From positions 4,688,801 to 4,752,800 of the forward strand of contig OZ242030.1 of assembly GCA_965205055.1 (NCBI GenBank): a stretch of DNA of 64,000 nt, read 5' to 3'. Both the position numbers and the translations under genes were made by a program. Below the pieces are notes generated by a model that made no database searches, had not been told where the DNA came from, and was given only the letters and a program-made list of their open reading frames with translations. The DNA is from CBDBBY01 sp965205055 (GTDB lineage: Bacteria > Pseudomonadota > Alphaproteobacteria > Rhodobacterales > Rhodobacteraceae). Positions 34,805-43,583 of this stretch are shown one piece after another. The stretch's first letter is position 1. The number at the start of each line of letters is the position of its first letter.

Positions 34805-35701
34805 ATGTGCGGAATTGTCGGTTTGTTTCTGAAGAATGACGAACTCAAGCCGAGGCTCGGCTCGATGTTCGCGCCGATGCTGGTCGAGATGAGCGAACGC
34901 GGACCGGACAGCGCGGGCGTGGCCGTCTATCGCGACGAAGCCGAGGGCATGTCGAAAATCACGGCGTGGCATCCCGATGAACGTTTCGGCTGGAATTCGC
35001 TTTGCCTCGCGATGCGGAAAAAATTGGATGCGTTGGTCATCGACCGTCCGAACGACACACACCATGTCATTCTGACGGATGCGCCTGCCGTCGAAGCGGC
35101 CGAGTTCGTCGAGAGCTTCGATCCGGACATCAACTTGAAGAGCATCGGGCGGGCGATGGAGATCTACAAGGAAACGGGTCTTCCGCAGGATGTCGTCTCG
35201 CGTTTCGGCATCGACCGGATGTCGGGAAGCCACGCCGTCGGCCACACCCGGATGGCTACCGAGAGCGCGGTCACGACTGCGGGGTCACATCCGTTCTCGA
35301 CCGGGCCGGACATTTGTCTTGTCCACAACGGGTCGCTCTCGAACCACAACCGACTTCGCGTCCGGCTGCAGCGGGAAGGCATGCGGTTCAAGACCGACAA
35401 CGACACCGAGGTCGCGGCCGCGTACGTCGCCTGGAGACTCGGCGCGGGGCGGTCGCTGAAGGAGTCGCTCGAGGATTGCCTGGAGGATCTGGACGGTTTC
35501 TATACTTTTGTCGCAGGGATCGGCGATGGGTTCGCGGTGCTGCGCGACCCGATCGCCTGCAAGCCTGCCGTGCTGGCCGAGACCGACGACTTCGTCGCGT
35601 TCGGCTCGGAATACCGGGCGCTGGCGAGCCTGCCGGAAATCCGGACCGCGAAGGTCTGGGAGCCGGAACCCGGAATTGTATACAGCTGGGGTGCGCGTTG
35701 A
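34805..35701 (+). CDS. mgsA: N-methylglutamate synthase subunit A (GlxB-like, class II amidotransferase fold)
   Basis: A 298-residue Ntn-type glutamine amidotransferase domain resembling the N-terminal part of glutamate synthase. It starts MCGIVGLF, so the nucleophile Cys2 is in place. GHTRMATES, HNGSLSNH and TDNDTEVAAAYVAW complete the class II active site. In the pathway it releases an amine (here methylamine from gamma-glutamylmethylamide) for transfer to 2-oxoglutarate in the synthase subunit. The stop overlaps the mgsB start by one base. Confidence 0.87.
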   Translation: MCGIVGLFLKNDELKPRLGSMFAPMLVEMSERGPDSAGVAVYRDEAEGMSKITAWHPDERFGWNSLCLAMRKKLDALVIDRPNDTHHVILTDAPAVEAAEFVESFDPDINLKSIGRAMEIYKETGLPQDVVSRFGIDRMSGSHAVGHTRMATESAVTTAGSHPFSTGPDICLVHNGSLSNHNRLRVRLQREGMRFKTDNDTEVAAAYVAWRLGAGRSLKESLEDCLEDLDGFYTFVAGIGDGFAVLRDPIACKPAVLAETDDFVAFGSEYRALASLPEIRTAKVWEPEPGIVYSWGAR

Positions 35702-36408
35702 TGGATGCTGCGGAGACCAATGCGCATGTCATCGACTTGGCCGAGGCGACGCTCAGGCAAGCCAATGCCGTTCTGCAATCGCGCAACGGAACCGACGAAA
35801 GCGGGCATTTCCGCATCCTGAATCCGAAAGGGGTGCATGCCTTGGCGTGCGGGCTGGACGCGCCCCATTCCGTGGAGATCGCCGGTCACGCAGGCTATTA
35901 CTGCGCCGGAATGAACAAATTCGCCGATGTCTTGGTCGAAGGCAACGCCGGGCAGGGCGTGGCTGAGAACATGATGTCCGGTTCCGTTCGAGTCATGGGC
36001 GACGCCAGCCAGTCGGCCGGCGCGACCGCGCACGGCGGAACCCTCGTCATCGAGGGAAACGCCGGAGCTCGCTGCGGAATTTCCCTCAAGGGCGCCGAGA
36101 TCGTCGTGAAGGGCAATGTGGGCCACATGAGCATGTTCATGGCGCAGGCCGGAACGCTGGTCGTCTTCGGCGACGCGGGCGATTCACTGGGAGATTCGAT
36201 TTACGAAGCGCGCATTTATGTCGGCGGGAGGACGGGGACCTTGGGCGCCGATTGCGAAGAGAAGCCGATGGAGGAGGATCATCGGAAAGAGCTTCGCCGG
36301 ATTTTGGATTGCGCGGGCATGGCGGACGCCGATCTGAAAAGGTTCCGCCGTTTCGGCTCGGCGAGACGCCTGTACAACTTCGATGTCAAGAATGTCGGCG
36401 AATATTGA
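35701..36408 (+). CDS. mgsB: N-methylglutamate synthase subunit B (GlxC-like, GXGXG repeat protein)
   Basis: A 235-residue right-handed beta-helix protein equivalent to the C-terminal GXGXG domain of glutamate synthase large subunit and FwdC. Regular glycine-rich turns repeat about every 18-20 residues (VEGNAGQG, VMGDASQSAG, IEGNAGARCG, VKGNVGHMS, VFGDAGDSLG). It has a structural role, linking amidotransferase and FMN domains. Translationally coupled to mgsA (TGATG). The mgsC gene follows after seven bases. Confidence 0.87.
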   Translation: MDAAETNAHVIDLAEATLRQANAVLQSRNGTDESGHFRILNPKGVHALACGLDAPHSVEIAGHAGYYCAGMNKFADVLVEGNAGQGVAENMMSGSVRVMGDASQSAGATAHGGTLVIEGNAGARCGISLKGAEIVVKGNVGHMSMFMAQAGTLVVFGDAGDSLGDSIYEARIYVGGRTGTLGADCEEKPMEEDHRKELRRILDCAGMADADLKRFRRFGSARRLYNFDVKNVGEY

Positions 36409-36415
36409 GGGCGGA

Positions 36416-37729
36416 ATGACAAGAGAAGACTGGAGCCTGCGCGAGTCCCACAGCTTCGATCGGCATGCGATCGACTACATCCGTCGCGCCGCCCGAACGG
36501 GCATTTATCGGATTCGCGGATTCGGAGCCAAAAGGCGGCTTCCGAACTTTGATGACCTGGTCATGAAAGGCGCGTCGATGTCGCGCTATCCGCTTGAAGG
36601 ATACAGAGAGAAATGCGGCACCGACGTGACGCTCGGAGCGCGTTTCGCGAACAGGCCTATAGAGCTCAAGATTCCGATAACCGTTGCGGGCATGAGCTTC
36701 GGATCGCTTTCCGCGAACGCGAAGGAGGCGCTCGGTCGCGGCGCGAGCGAAGTCGGCACGAGCACGACCACCGGCGACGGGGGAATGACGCCGGAAGAAA
36801 GGGAGCATTCGAGCCAGCTCGTCTATCAGTACCTGCCCTCCCGGTATGGAATGAATCCGGACGACCTCAGGAAGGCGGACGCGATTGAAGTCGTTGTCGG
36901 GCAAGGCGCGAAACCGGGCGGAGGCGGCATGCTGCTTGGCCAGAAGATCACCGAGCGCGTCGCGGAAATGAGGACGCTGCCGGAAGGAATAGATCAAAGA
37001 TCGGCCTGCAGGCATCCCGATTGGACAGGACCCGATGATTTGGCGATCAAGATACAGGAGCTGCGCGAAATAACGGCTTGGGAAAAGCCGATCTACGTGA
37101 AGTGCGGCGCGGCCAGGCCCTACTACGATACGGCGTTGTCCGTGAAAGCGGGCGCGGACGTCGTCGTCATCGACGGGATGCAAGGCGGAACCGCCGCGAC
37201 TCAGGACGTCTTCATCGAGCACGTCGGGCTCCCGACGCTTGTCGCGGTCAAGGAGGCCGTACGGGCATTGATGGACCTCGACGCGCATAGGAAGGTCAAT
37301 TTGATTGTCGGAGGCGGCGTCAGATCGGGCGCAGATGTCGCGAAAGCGCTTGCAATGGGCGCGGATGCCGTTTCGATCGGCACCGCGGCGCTTATTGCGC
37401 TCGGAGATCAGAATCCGGCTTTGGACGAGAAATACCGGGAAATCGGCTCGGCCGCAGGCTGCTGGGAAGACTATCAGGCGGGAACCGACCCGGCCGGCAT
37501 CACGACCCAGGACCCTGAATTGTCGGCGCATCTCGATCCGGTGACCGGAGGGAAAATGCTTGCGAATTATTTGCGCGTGATGACCATGGAAGCCCAGACG
37601 ATCGCGCGCGCCTGCGGCAAAAGCCACGTCCACAACCTCGAGCCGGACGACATGGCGGCGCTGACGGTCGAAGCCGCGGCGATGTCGGGCATTCCGCTCG
37701 CGGGAACCGACTGGGTGCCGGGCGAATGA
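36416..37729 (+). CDS. mgsC: N-methylglutamate synthase subunit C (GlxD-like FMN synthase domain), Fe-S cysteines absent
   Basis: A 437-residue homologue of the FMN-binding domain of glutamate synthase. Family blocks include PITVAGMSFGSLSANAKEAL, EGIDQRSACRHPDW, VVIDGMQGGTAATQD and VGGGVRSGADVAKALAMGAD. Where glutamate synthases have three cysteines for a [3Fe-4S] cluster, this protein reads GCWEDYQAGTDPAGITTQDP with a single Cys. The paralogue at 53260 keeps CYHCHTGRCPVG. Electron delivery must therefore differ. Start at ATG 36416, with GAGG five bases before it; an in-frame ATG at 36383 lies within mgsB. It makes N-methylglutamate from methylamine and 2-oxoglutarate. Confidence 0.86.
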   Translation: MTREDWSLRESHSFDRHAIDYIRRAARTGIYRIRGFGAKRRLPNFDDLVMKGASMSRYPLEGYREKCGTDVTLGARFANRPIELKIPITVAGMSFGSLSANAKEALGRGASEVGTSTTTGDGGMTPEEREHSSQLVYQYLPSRYGMNPDDLRKADAIEVVVGQGAKPGGGGMLLGQKITERVAEMRTLPEGIDQRSACRHPDWTGPDDLAIKIQELREITAWEKPIYVKCGAARPYYDTALSVKAGADVVVIDGMQGGTAATQDVFIEHVGLPTLVAVKEAVRALMDLDAHRKVNLIVGGGVRSGADVAKALAMGADAVSIGTAALIALGDQNPALDEKYREIGSAAGCWEDYQAGTDPAGITTQDPELSAHLDPVTGGKMLANYLRVMTMEAQTIARACGKSHVHNLEPDDMAALTVEAAAMSGIPLAGTDWVPGE

Positions 37730-37780
37730 TGCGCGGCGGGCGGCGAAACGAATTGCAACTCTGAAACGAAGGTGGCGAAC

Positions 37781-39085
37781 ATGACCCAAAATCTGGAGGC
37801 GGCGGCGAAAGCGCAAGGCATCAAATACTTCCTGATCAGCTTCACGGACCTGTTCGGCGTGGTTCGATCCAAGCTTGTGCCCGCCGCGGCAATCAACGAA
37901 ATCGCAGAAGAGGGCGCAGGATTTGCAGGATTCGCGGCCCATTTGGACATGACTCCTGCCCATCCGGACATGCTAGCTATTCCGGACGTCGCACGGATGA
38001 CGCAGCTTCCATGGAACCCCCAAATCGCATGGATCCCCGGCGATCTGCACATGGATGACAAGATCGTGGAGCATGCTCCGCGCACGGTGCTGAAGCATTT
38101 GATCGCCGAGGGAGAAAAAGAAGGATTCTCGATCATGACCGGCGTCGAGCCGGAGTTCTTCTTGATGTCCGCCGACGGACGGGCGATTTCCGACGAGAAC
38201 GACAAGCGGAGCAAGCCCTGCTACGATCAGCAGGCGCTGATGCGCCGCTGCGACCTGATCGCGAAGATTTGCGACTGCATGCTGGAGCTCGGGTGGGAGC
38301 CGTACCAGAATGACCACGAGGACGCGAACGGCCAGTTCGAGATGAATTGGGGATTTTCCGATCCTTTGACGACTGCCGACCGGCACACCTTTTTCAAGTT
38401 CATGGTCAAGTCGCTTGCCGAGGAGCACGGCTACCGGGCGACCTTCATGCCGAAACCCGTGGCGACCCTGACCGGAAACGGCTGCCATGTGCATCTTTCG
38501 GTCTGGGACGGCTCGTCGGGGGTGAACCGGATGAAAGGGAGCGGCGAACTCGGGCTTTCCGACCTCGCCTACAATGTCGTCGGCGGACTGCTGCGCAACG
38601 CCGAGAGCCTGACGCTGATCACGAACCCGGTCGTGAACTCATACAAGCGGATCAATGCTCCGCGAACATCCTCGGGAGCCACTTGGTCTCCGAACACAGT
38701 CACTTACGGCGGCAACAACAGAACCCACATGATCCGGATACCGGCCAACAATCGGGTGGAGGTTCGTCTCGCCGACGGGGCTGCGAACCCTTACCTACTG
38801 CAGGCTGCGATGATTGCGTCGGCGCTTGATGGAATTAGGAGGAACGCCAATCCAGGCAAGCGGCTAGACATCGACATGTACGCGGAAGGCCATACGGTCG
38901 ACGACGCTCCGAAACTGCCGCTCAACATGCTTGACGCAATCCGCCTTTTCGAGGGATCGGATTTTGCGAAATCGCATTTCGGCGAAGAGTTCCACACCGC
39001 GTATTCAAAACTGAAGCTGCAGGAATGGAACGAGTACATGCGCCACTTTTCGGATTGGGAGCTGGAGAACGCTCTGGATGTCTGA
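37781..39085 (+). CDS. gmaS: Gamma-glutamylmethylamide synthetase (glutamine-synthetase fold)
   Basis: A 434-residue enzyme that ligates methylamine to glutamate using ATP. Glutamine-synthetase signatures are all present: GVEPEFFLM, NDHEDANGQFEMNWGF, GNGCHVHLSVW, NSYKRINAP and NNRVEVRLADGAANPYLLQAA. The protein belongs to the GlnT/GmaS type rather than housekeeping GlnA. Start at ATG 37781; a GTG nine bases earlier is less likely. Position directly behind mgsABC supports methylamine as substrate. Confidence 0.86.
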   Translation: MTQNLEAAAKAQGIKYFLISFTDLFGVVRSKLVPAAAINEIAEEGAGFAGFAAHLDMTPAHPDMLAIPDVARMTQLPWNPQIAWIPGDLHMDDKIVEHAPRTVLKHLIAEGEKEGFSIMTGVEPEFFLMSADGRAISDENDKRSKPCYDQQALMRRCDLIAKICDCMLELGWEPYQNDHEDANGQFEMNWGFSDPLTTADRHTFFKFMVKSLAEEHGYRATFMPKPVATLTGNGCHVHLSVWDGSSGVNRMKGSGELGLSDLAYNVVGGLLRNAESLTLITNPVVNSYKRINAPRTSSGATWSPNTVTYGGNNRTHMIRIPANNRVEVRLADGAANPYLLQAAMIASALDGIRRNANPGKRLDIDMYAEGHTVDDAPKLPLNMLDAIRLFEGSDFAKSHFGEEFHTAYSKLKLQEWNEYMRHFSDWELENALDV

Positions 39086-39142
39086 CGGCCGCGCCGCGGT
39101 TTGAAGGCGATTTCAAAGCAGCGTCAACCCGGAAAAGACACA

Positions 39143-39757
39143 ATGTCGCTTCCTCGTGAGATCGGCGCGGGCGGCGACCGGGATGCCGATGGTCGCCTCG
39201 AGACCTTCATCGGCGCCCAGATCCGCGAATTGCGCGCCGCCTTGGGACTCACGATGACCGAGCTTGCCGACTCGGCGGAAATTTCGGTCGGCATGCTGTC
39301 GAAGATCGAAAACGGCCAGACCTCGGCATCGCTTTCGACCCTGCAGCGCCTGGCGACGTCGCTCAACATTCCCATCGCGTCTTTTTTCTCCACGTTCGAC
39401 GAAAAGCGCGATGCGACGTTCGTCAAGGCGGGCGAGGGGCTGCCCATCGAGAGGCGGGGATCGCGCAAAGGCCACTTGTATCAGCTTCTCGGACACAGCC
39501 TGCGCAGCGCGCTTTCGGTCGAGCCGTTCCTGATCACCTTGGACGAGAACTCCGACGCCCACCCGATATTCAGCCATCCCGGCGTGGAATTCATATACAT
39601 GCTGGAAGGGTCGATGGCTTACCGGCACGGCGGCCGGGCGTACGAACTCGAGCCGGGCGATTCTCTGTTCTTCGATTCGGAAGTGCCCCACGGACCGCTG
39701 GAGCTTCGGAATCTGCCGACCGTATTCCTTTCCGTGATTGTCGCTTCGACCGAATGA
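39143..39757 (+). CDS. XRE-family regulator with C-terminal cupin domain
   Basis: A 204-residue DNA-binding regulator. A helix-turn-helix of the XRE type (about 20-75: IRELRAALGLTMTELADSAE, SVGMLSKIENGQTSASLSTL) is joined to a cupin sensor domain (about 120-200: HPGVEFIYMLEGSMAYRHGG, LEPGDSLFFDSEVPHGP). Such proteins usually sense a pathway metabolite through the cupin. As the last gene of the mgs-gmaS operon it probably controls the divergent promoters, where a TTGAAATTCAA palindrome sits. Start at ATG 39143. Confidence 0.85.
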   Translation: MSLPREIGAGGDRDADGRLETFIGAQIRELRAALGLTMTELADSAEISVGMLSKIENGQTSASLSTLQRLATSLNIPIASFFSTFDEKRDATFVKAGEGLPIERRGSRKGHLYQLLGHSLRSALSVEPFLITLDENSDAHPIFSHPGVEFIYMLEGSMAYRHGGRAYELEPGDSLFFDSEVPHGPLELRNLPTVFLSVIVASTE

Positions 39758-39840
39758 CCGCTTTATGATCGGAAGAACGGAGCGCCACTGCTTCCAAGCA
39801 GCAGCCGGTCGGAAGCCAGCGGTTTCGCGCATCCAGGCCG

Positions 39841-40672
39841 AGGGAACCGCTTCCGGGAGCGTCCGCCCCGTATTTCTGCTGGCGCTGCAGTCCGTTTCTG
39901 CATCCCGGTCGGCAACGAGATTCGGCGCAGCCGGCTCGCACGGATTTCGCGTTGACGACTGCATCGATTCGCGTGCGGGATTTCGAAATTGCGTCCGCGC
40001 GCGCCGATCAAGGCGAAGTTGTCGCAGGACGCCATTTCTGCGAAATTCTGCCGCGACCGGCGTGCGCGTGTCGCAAGCGCTTAGGACCTCGGCGGGCGGG
40101 TGAACGGATTTCGTCTTGAAGTCCTGCCGCCCTACCTATATTGACCAATCATGGCCAATGCACCGTCGATGGAACCGCTCACGTCAAGCGGCATGGATCC
40201 CAAGACCGCGAAAGCGCTTGGAGAATTCGTGGAGAAGACAGTCAACAGCTCAATCGAGAAGGCAGTCGACAACGCGGTCGAGAAGGCAATGAAATCCTTT
40301 GGGATTGCAGCCCAGTCCCGGTCGCAGGAAGCCGCGCAGCGTCCTTCTTCAAAGGCAATCCCTGTCTTGACAGGCATCATCGCTCTCGCCGCCGTGGTGA
40401 CCGTGCAACTGGGAACGATCTATTGGCTTAGTGACTTAATTCGCAGCGAGGTCAGTGAGCTTCGCAGCGACATGCGCGAAGATTTCAGAAGTGTCGAGGC
40501 TAAAATTGACGTGCTCCGGTCCGAAGTTGGCGCACTTCGCGAACGAGTGACCCGCATTGAAGACAGGGTGACCGGCATCGAGGAGCGGGTGACCGGCATT
40601 GAGGAACTGCTGTCCGCAGCTCCATGACGGCCGAATTGGCCGAACAAACGACCGCGCGTGCCGCGCAAGGAA
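39841..40672 (+). repeat. Tandem duplication, first copy
   Basis: An 832-base unit repeated downstream at 40795-41542 with scattered substitutions and small deletions. It includes about 300 bases of non-coding upstream sequence (starting GGAACCGCTTCCGGGAGCG), the membrane coiled-coil gene at 40151, and a tail with ATGACGGCCGAATTGGCC. The upstream 300 bases contain no supported gene. Confidence 0.85.
40151..40627 (+). CDS. Membrane-anchored coiled-coil protein of unknown function
   Basis: A 158-residue protein: a soluble helical N terminus (about 15-50), one hydrophobic segment (about 69-92, AIPVLTGIIALAAVVTVQLG), then a coiled coil (about 95-155) ending in three near-identical seven-residue repeats (RVTRIED, RVTGIEE, RVTGIEE). 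No enzyme motif is visible. There is no obvious Shine-Dalgarno site before ATG 40151. The gene was duplicated in tandem, and the second copy at 41076 is damaged. Similar small coiled-coil membrane proteins (DUF1640-like) are of unknown function. Confidence 0.6.
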   Translation: MANAPSMEPLTSSGMDPKTAKALGEFVEKTVNSSIEKAVDNAVEKAMKSFGIAAQSRSQEAAQRPSSKAIPVLTGIIALAAVVTVQLGTIYWLSDLIRSEVSELRSDMREDFRSVEAKIDVLRSEVGALRERVTRIEDRVTGIEERVTGIEELLSAAP

Positions 40673-40794
40673 GGTAGACTTCCGCCGGTGGCGGTCGAGA
40701 AGGCCCGTGAGGAGCATCGGGTCGTAACCGGCTTCCACGAGGCCTGCGGAGCGGTCAATTGCCAACTGGACTTCGACGAGTTGCTGCCGACCAA

Positions 40795-41542
40795 GAGGAA
40801 CCGCTTCCGGGAGCGTCCGCCCCTTATTTCTGCTAGCGCAGCAGTCCGTTTCTGCATCCCGGCCGGCAACGAGATTCGGCGCAGTCGGCTCGCACGGATT
40901 TCGCGTTGACGAATGCGCCCGCGCGTGCCGATCAAGGCGAAGTTGTCGCAGGACGCCATTTCTACGAAATTCTGCCGAGACCGGCGTGTGCGTGTCGCAA
41001 GCGCGTAGGACCTCGGCGGGTAGGCGACGGATTTCGTCTTGAAGTCCTGCCGCCTTGCGTCTACCCCGTCCAATCATGGCAGATGCATCGTCGAGGGAAC
41101 TGCCTGCATCAGGCGGCGTGGATTCCAAGACCGCGAAAGCGCTTGGCGAATTCGTCGAGAAGGAAGTCGAGAGGCAGTCGGGAAGGCAATGAAATCCTTT
41201 GGAAGTGCAGCCCGGTCCCGACAGCATGAAGCCATGCAGCGTCCTGCTTCAACGGCATTCGTTGTCTTGATAATCATCGTCGCTGCTGCCGTAGTGGTGA
41301 CCGTGCAACTGGGAACGATCTATTGGCTTAATGACAGCATTCGCAGCGAGATCGGTGAGCTCCGCAGCGACATGCGCGAAGGTTTCAGAAGTGTCGAGGC
41401 TAAAATTGACGTGCTCCTGTTCGAAGGTGGCGCGCTCCACGAACGGGTGACCGGCATTGAAGCAGTGGTCGAAGACCGGCTGCCCGCAGTTCAATGACGG
41501 CCGAATTGGCCGAACAAACGACCGCGCATGCCGCGCAAGGAA
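40795..41542 (+). repeat. Tandem duplication, second copy
   Basis: Diverged copy of 39841-40672. It shares the opening GGAACCGCTTCCGGGAGCG, the region before the gene, the gene itself and the tail ACGGCCGAATTGGCCGAAC. Shortened by a deletion inside the gene and by loss of coiled-coil repeats. Confidence 0.85.
41076..41497 (+). pseudogene. Frameshifted second copy of the membrane coiled-coil gene
   Basis: Starts like the first copy (ATG 41076, MADASSRELPASGG, then SKTAKALGEFVEKE). It then has a deletion in the stretch where copy 1 encodes NSSIEKAVDNAVEKA, and runs to a stop near 41190. The rest (KSFGSAARSRQ, the hydrophobic segment, SDMREGFRSVEAKIDV) continues in another frame to 41497. Two of the three RVTGIE repeats are also missing. 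An internal ATG could start a shorter membrane protein, so residual function is possible. Confidence 0.7.
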
Positions 41543-42599
41543 AGCGGACGGCGGATCGGTTCCGCCGAAACGGATTGCGCCGTTAAGGTGACTTCGCCGC
41601 CGCGGGTCTGACAAAAGCCGCAGTGAACTGCTATCTGCGAAATAGCAAGCTTCGGGAAAAGCGTTTGTCTTGATTCAAAAGGTTGTCGACGGCTCGGATC
41701 TTGTTGCCTGTTCGATTCGCTTTTCAAGACGTCCGGTGCGCTGTGAAGGCAATCGTGGCGGCATTTTTCTGAGCATTGCTTGAAAGTGGATTTGCTCACG
41801 CGTCGGGATAAGATCCGGAAGTCGAGGGTCTGGATCCGGCCGGCCGATGCTTGGAACGGCCCTGAAAAAAACGGGTCGGTCGTGCCCGAGCTGCGCTTTC
41901 AGCTTATTGATCAAGCGGGTTGTTTCCGCGGTTAGGTCGCTTTCGCTGCAACCGCCGCGACCTCTGCCGGAAGCGCCGTATGAATCCGGTCCGCACATCT
42001 CCATGCAGGCCAAGCGGCAAGCATCAACGCGCCGCATCAGTCAGGACGGACACGCAAACTCACTTGATCAAGTGCCCGCGCTGGAAAAGGAATGATTCTC
42101 ACGCCTGCGAGGGCGTCCAAGCACGCGGCTGTTGTCGGCCGATTTCGGCACTGTGCTTCAAGCAACCGGTTGAGGCAGCCTTTTTGCAATGGCAGCTGAA
42201 TAGGGAATGCTGCGGAAGGTCATACGGTACCGCCATGAACAAATCAGCTCAGACTGCGAAGCGAGCATGCCAGGATTTCAACTGCAGCCGAATCGGTATA
42301 TCGTGGCGCACTGTCCGCTGCGGAACCTTCGTGCAATGGTGGAATCGGCGGCCCGACCATAGGATTTCGCTTCGCACGGGTCACGGCAATCCTTGCGGTT
42401 GGCAGCCACGGTGGCCAAGATAACGAAGCCAATTTGCAAAGGAATGGAACAGGTTGCTGAATGGGCTAAAACCGCGATCACGGTGCATTTCGTATCGGTG
42501 CAAATTCCATTCTGGCATCCTGTCTAGCAATGCGCGGTAGTCGATCATGTGGAGAAAAATTGGAACATATTTTTCAAGTCTATGCCGGAAGCGGATCCA
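41543..42599. other. Intergenic stretch of about 1.05 kb without a supported gene
   Basis: Lies between the decayed gene copy and the IetAS pair. Open frames occur on both strands, but none shows a family signature, convincing start or codon pattern. The base composition drifts lower in GC toward the ietA start. No transposon end, hairpin terminator or RNA gene was recognised. Confidence 0.5.
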
Positions 42600-43583
42600 A
42601 TGGCGCGCAGTGACCTCCTAATCAAGCTTGTTAAAGCCAGCATTTCAGGAGATACAAATTCGGTTCGCAAAGTGGTCGATAGCATAGTCGCTGAAGAGCG
42701 GATTAAACAGCATACTATACTGGCGGACCGGCTGGAGAGCGCCGCCAAACCGAATGGAAGCATTTCGCCCAAAGCCCGCTATTGCGACCGAGTCGGTCAA
42801 AAGGGACGCGAATTCATTGCCGAGGCTACACCTTGGCGAGAGCTCGATGACCTGATCCTGACGAATGATTGTCGAATCGCTGTCGATCAATTGATTGAGG
42901 AGCAACGCAGGGCGAGCCTGCTTCGTGCCCACAGCCTCGATCCAAGGCATAGAGTGCTGCTTGTGGGCCCCCCTGGAAACGGCAAAACCTCGCTTGCGGA
43001 AGCGATTGCGCATTCGTTGTCGTTTCCGTTCTTCGTAGTGCGCTATGAGGCCATGATCGGAAGTTATCTGGGTGAAACTGCAAGTCGATTGAAAAGCGTA
43101 TTCGATTACGTGCGCACAACGCCCTGCGTTCTCTTTTTTGATGAATTTGATGCTGTCGGAAAGGAACGGGGCGACATACATGAAACCGGAGAAATCAAGC
43201 GGGTCGTCACCTCCCTCTTGATGCAGATTGACGAGTTGCCGAGTTATTCCGTCGTTATTGCCGCAACAAACCATTCGGAACTTCTCGACCGGGCCGTTTG
43301 GCGACGTTTCCAGCTTCGCTTGAACTTGCCTGCCCCCGGCGAAACGGAGCTGCGAAAATATTTTGAAAGGTTTCTTGCGTCGATTGACCGGCGCAAAGGC
43401 ATTTCGGCTGGAATGATCGTGAAACGCTTGGATATTGCCAGCTACGCGGACGCCGAAGCGTTTGTACTTGATGTTCGTCGGCGCGATGTAATGACCATGA
43501 ATGAGCGGCCTCTTAAGAGAACTATCGAGGAGCAGCTGAAACTCTGGGAATCCCGAGCCTTGCCCTCGCACCAGAATGGCTGA
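42600..43583 (+). CDS. ietA: IetA-type AAA ATPase of an ATPase/subtilase defence pair
   Basis: A 327-residue AAA+ ATPase: Walker A VGPPGNGKT (122-130), Walker B VLFFDEFD (177-184), sensor 1 in IAATNHSEL and arginine finger in WRRFQLRL. The N-terminal 60 residues (SDLLIKLVKA, AEERIKQHTILADRLE) are typical of ATPases paired with a subtilisin-like protease in IetAS modules, first described for plasmid incompatibility and later for phage defence. Start at ATG 42600 (MARSDLLIKL), where family members begin; an in-frame GTG at 42549 would add 17 residues. The 3' end overlaps the protease gene by eight bases. Confidence 0.82.
   Translation: MARSDLLIKLVKASISGDTNSVRKVVDSIVAEERIKQHTILADRLESAAKPNGSISPKARYCDRVGQKGREFIAEATPWRELDDLILTNDCRIAVDQLIEEQRRASLLRAHSLDPRHRVLLVGPPGNGKTSLAEAIAHSLSFPFFVVRYEAMIGSYLGETASRLKSVFDYVRTTPCVLFFDEFDAVGKERGDIHETGEIKRVVTSLLMQIDELPSYSVVIAATNHSELLDRAVWRRFQLRLNLPAPGETELRKYFERFLASIDRRKGISAGMIVKRLDIASYADAEAFVLDVRRRDVMTMNERPLKRTIEEQLKLWESRALPSHQNG

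Noticed and set aside
36386..37963. 525-codon minus-strand frame opposite mgsC
   Set aside because: Same reason: antisense of a well-supported gene, no motif.
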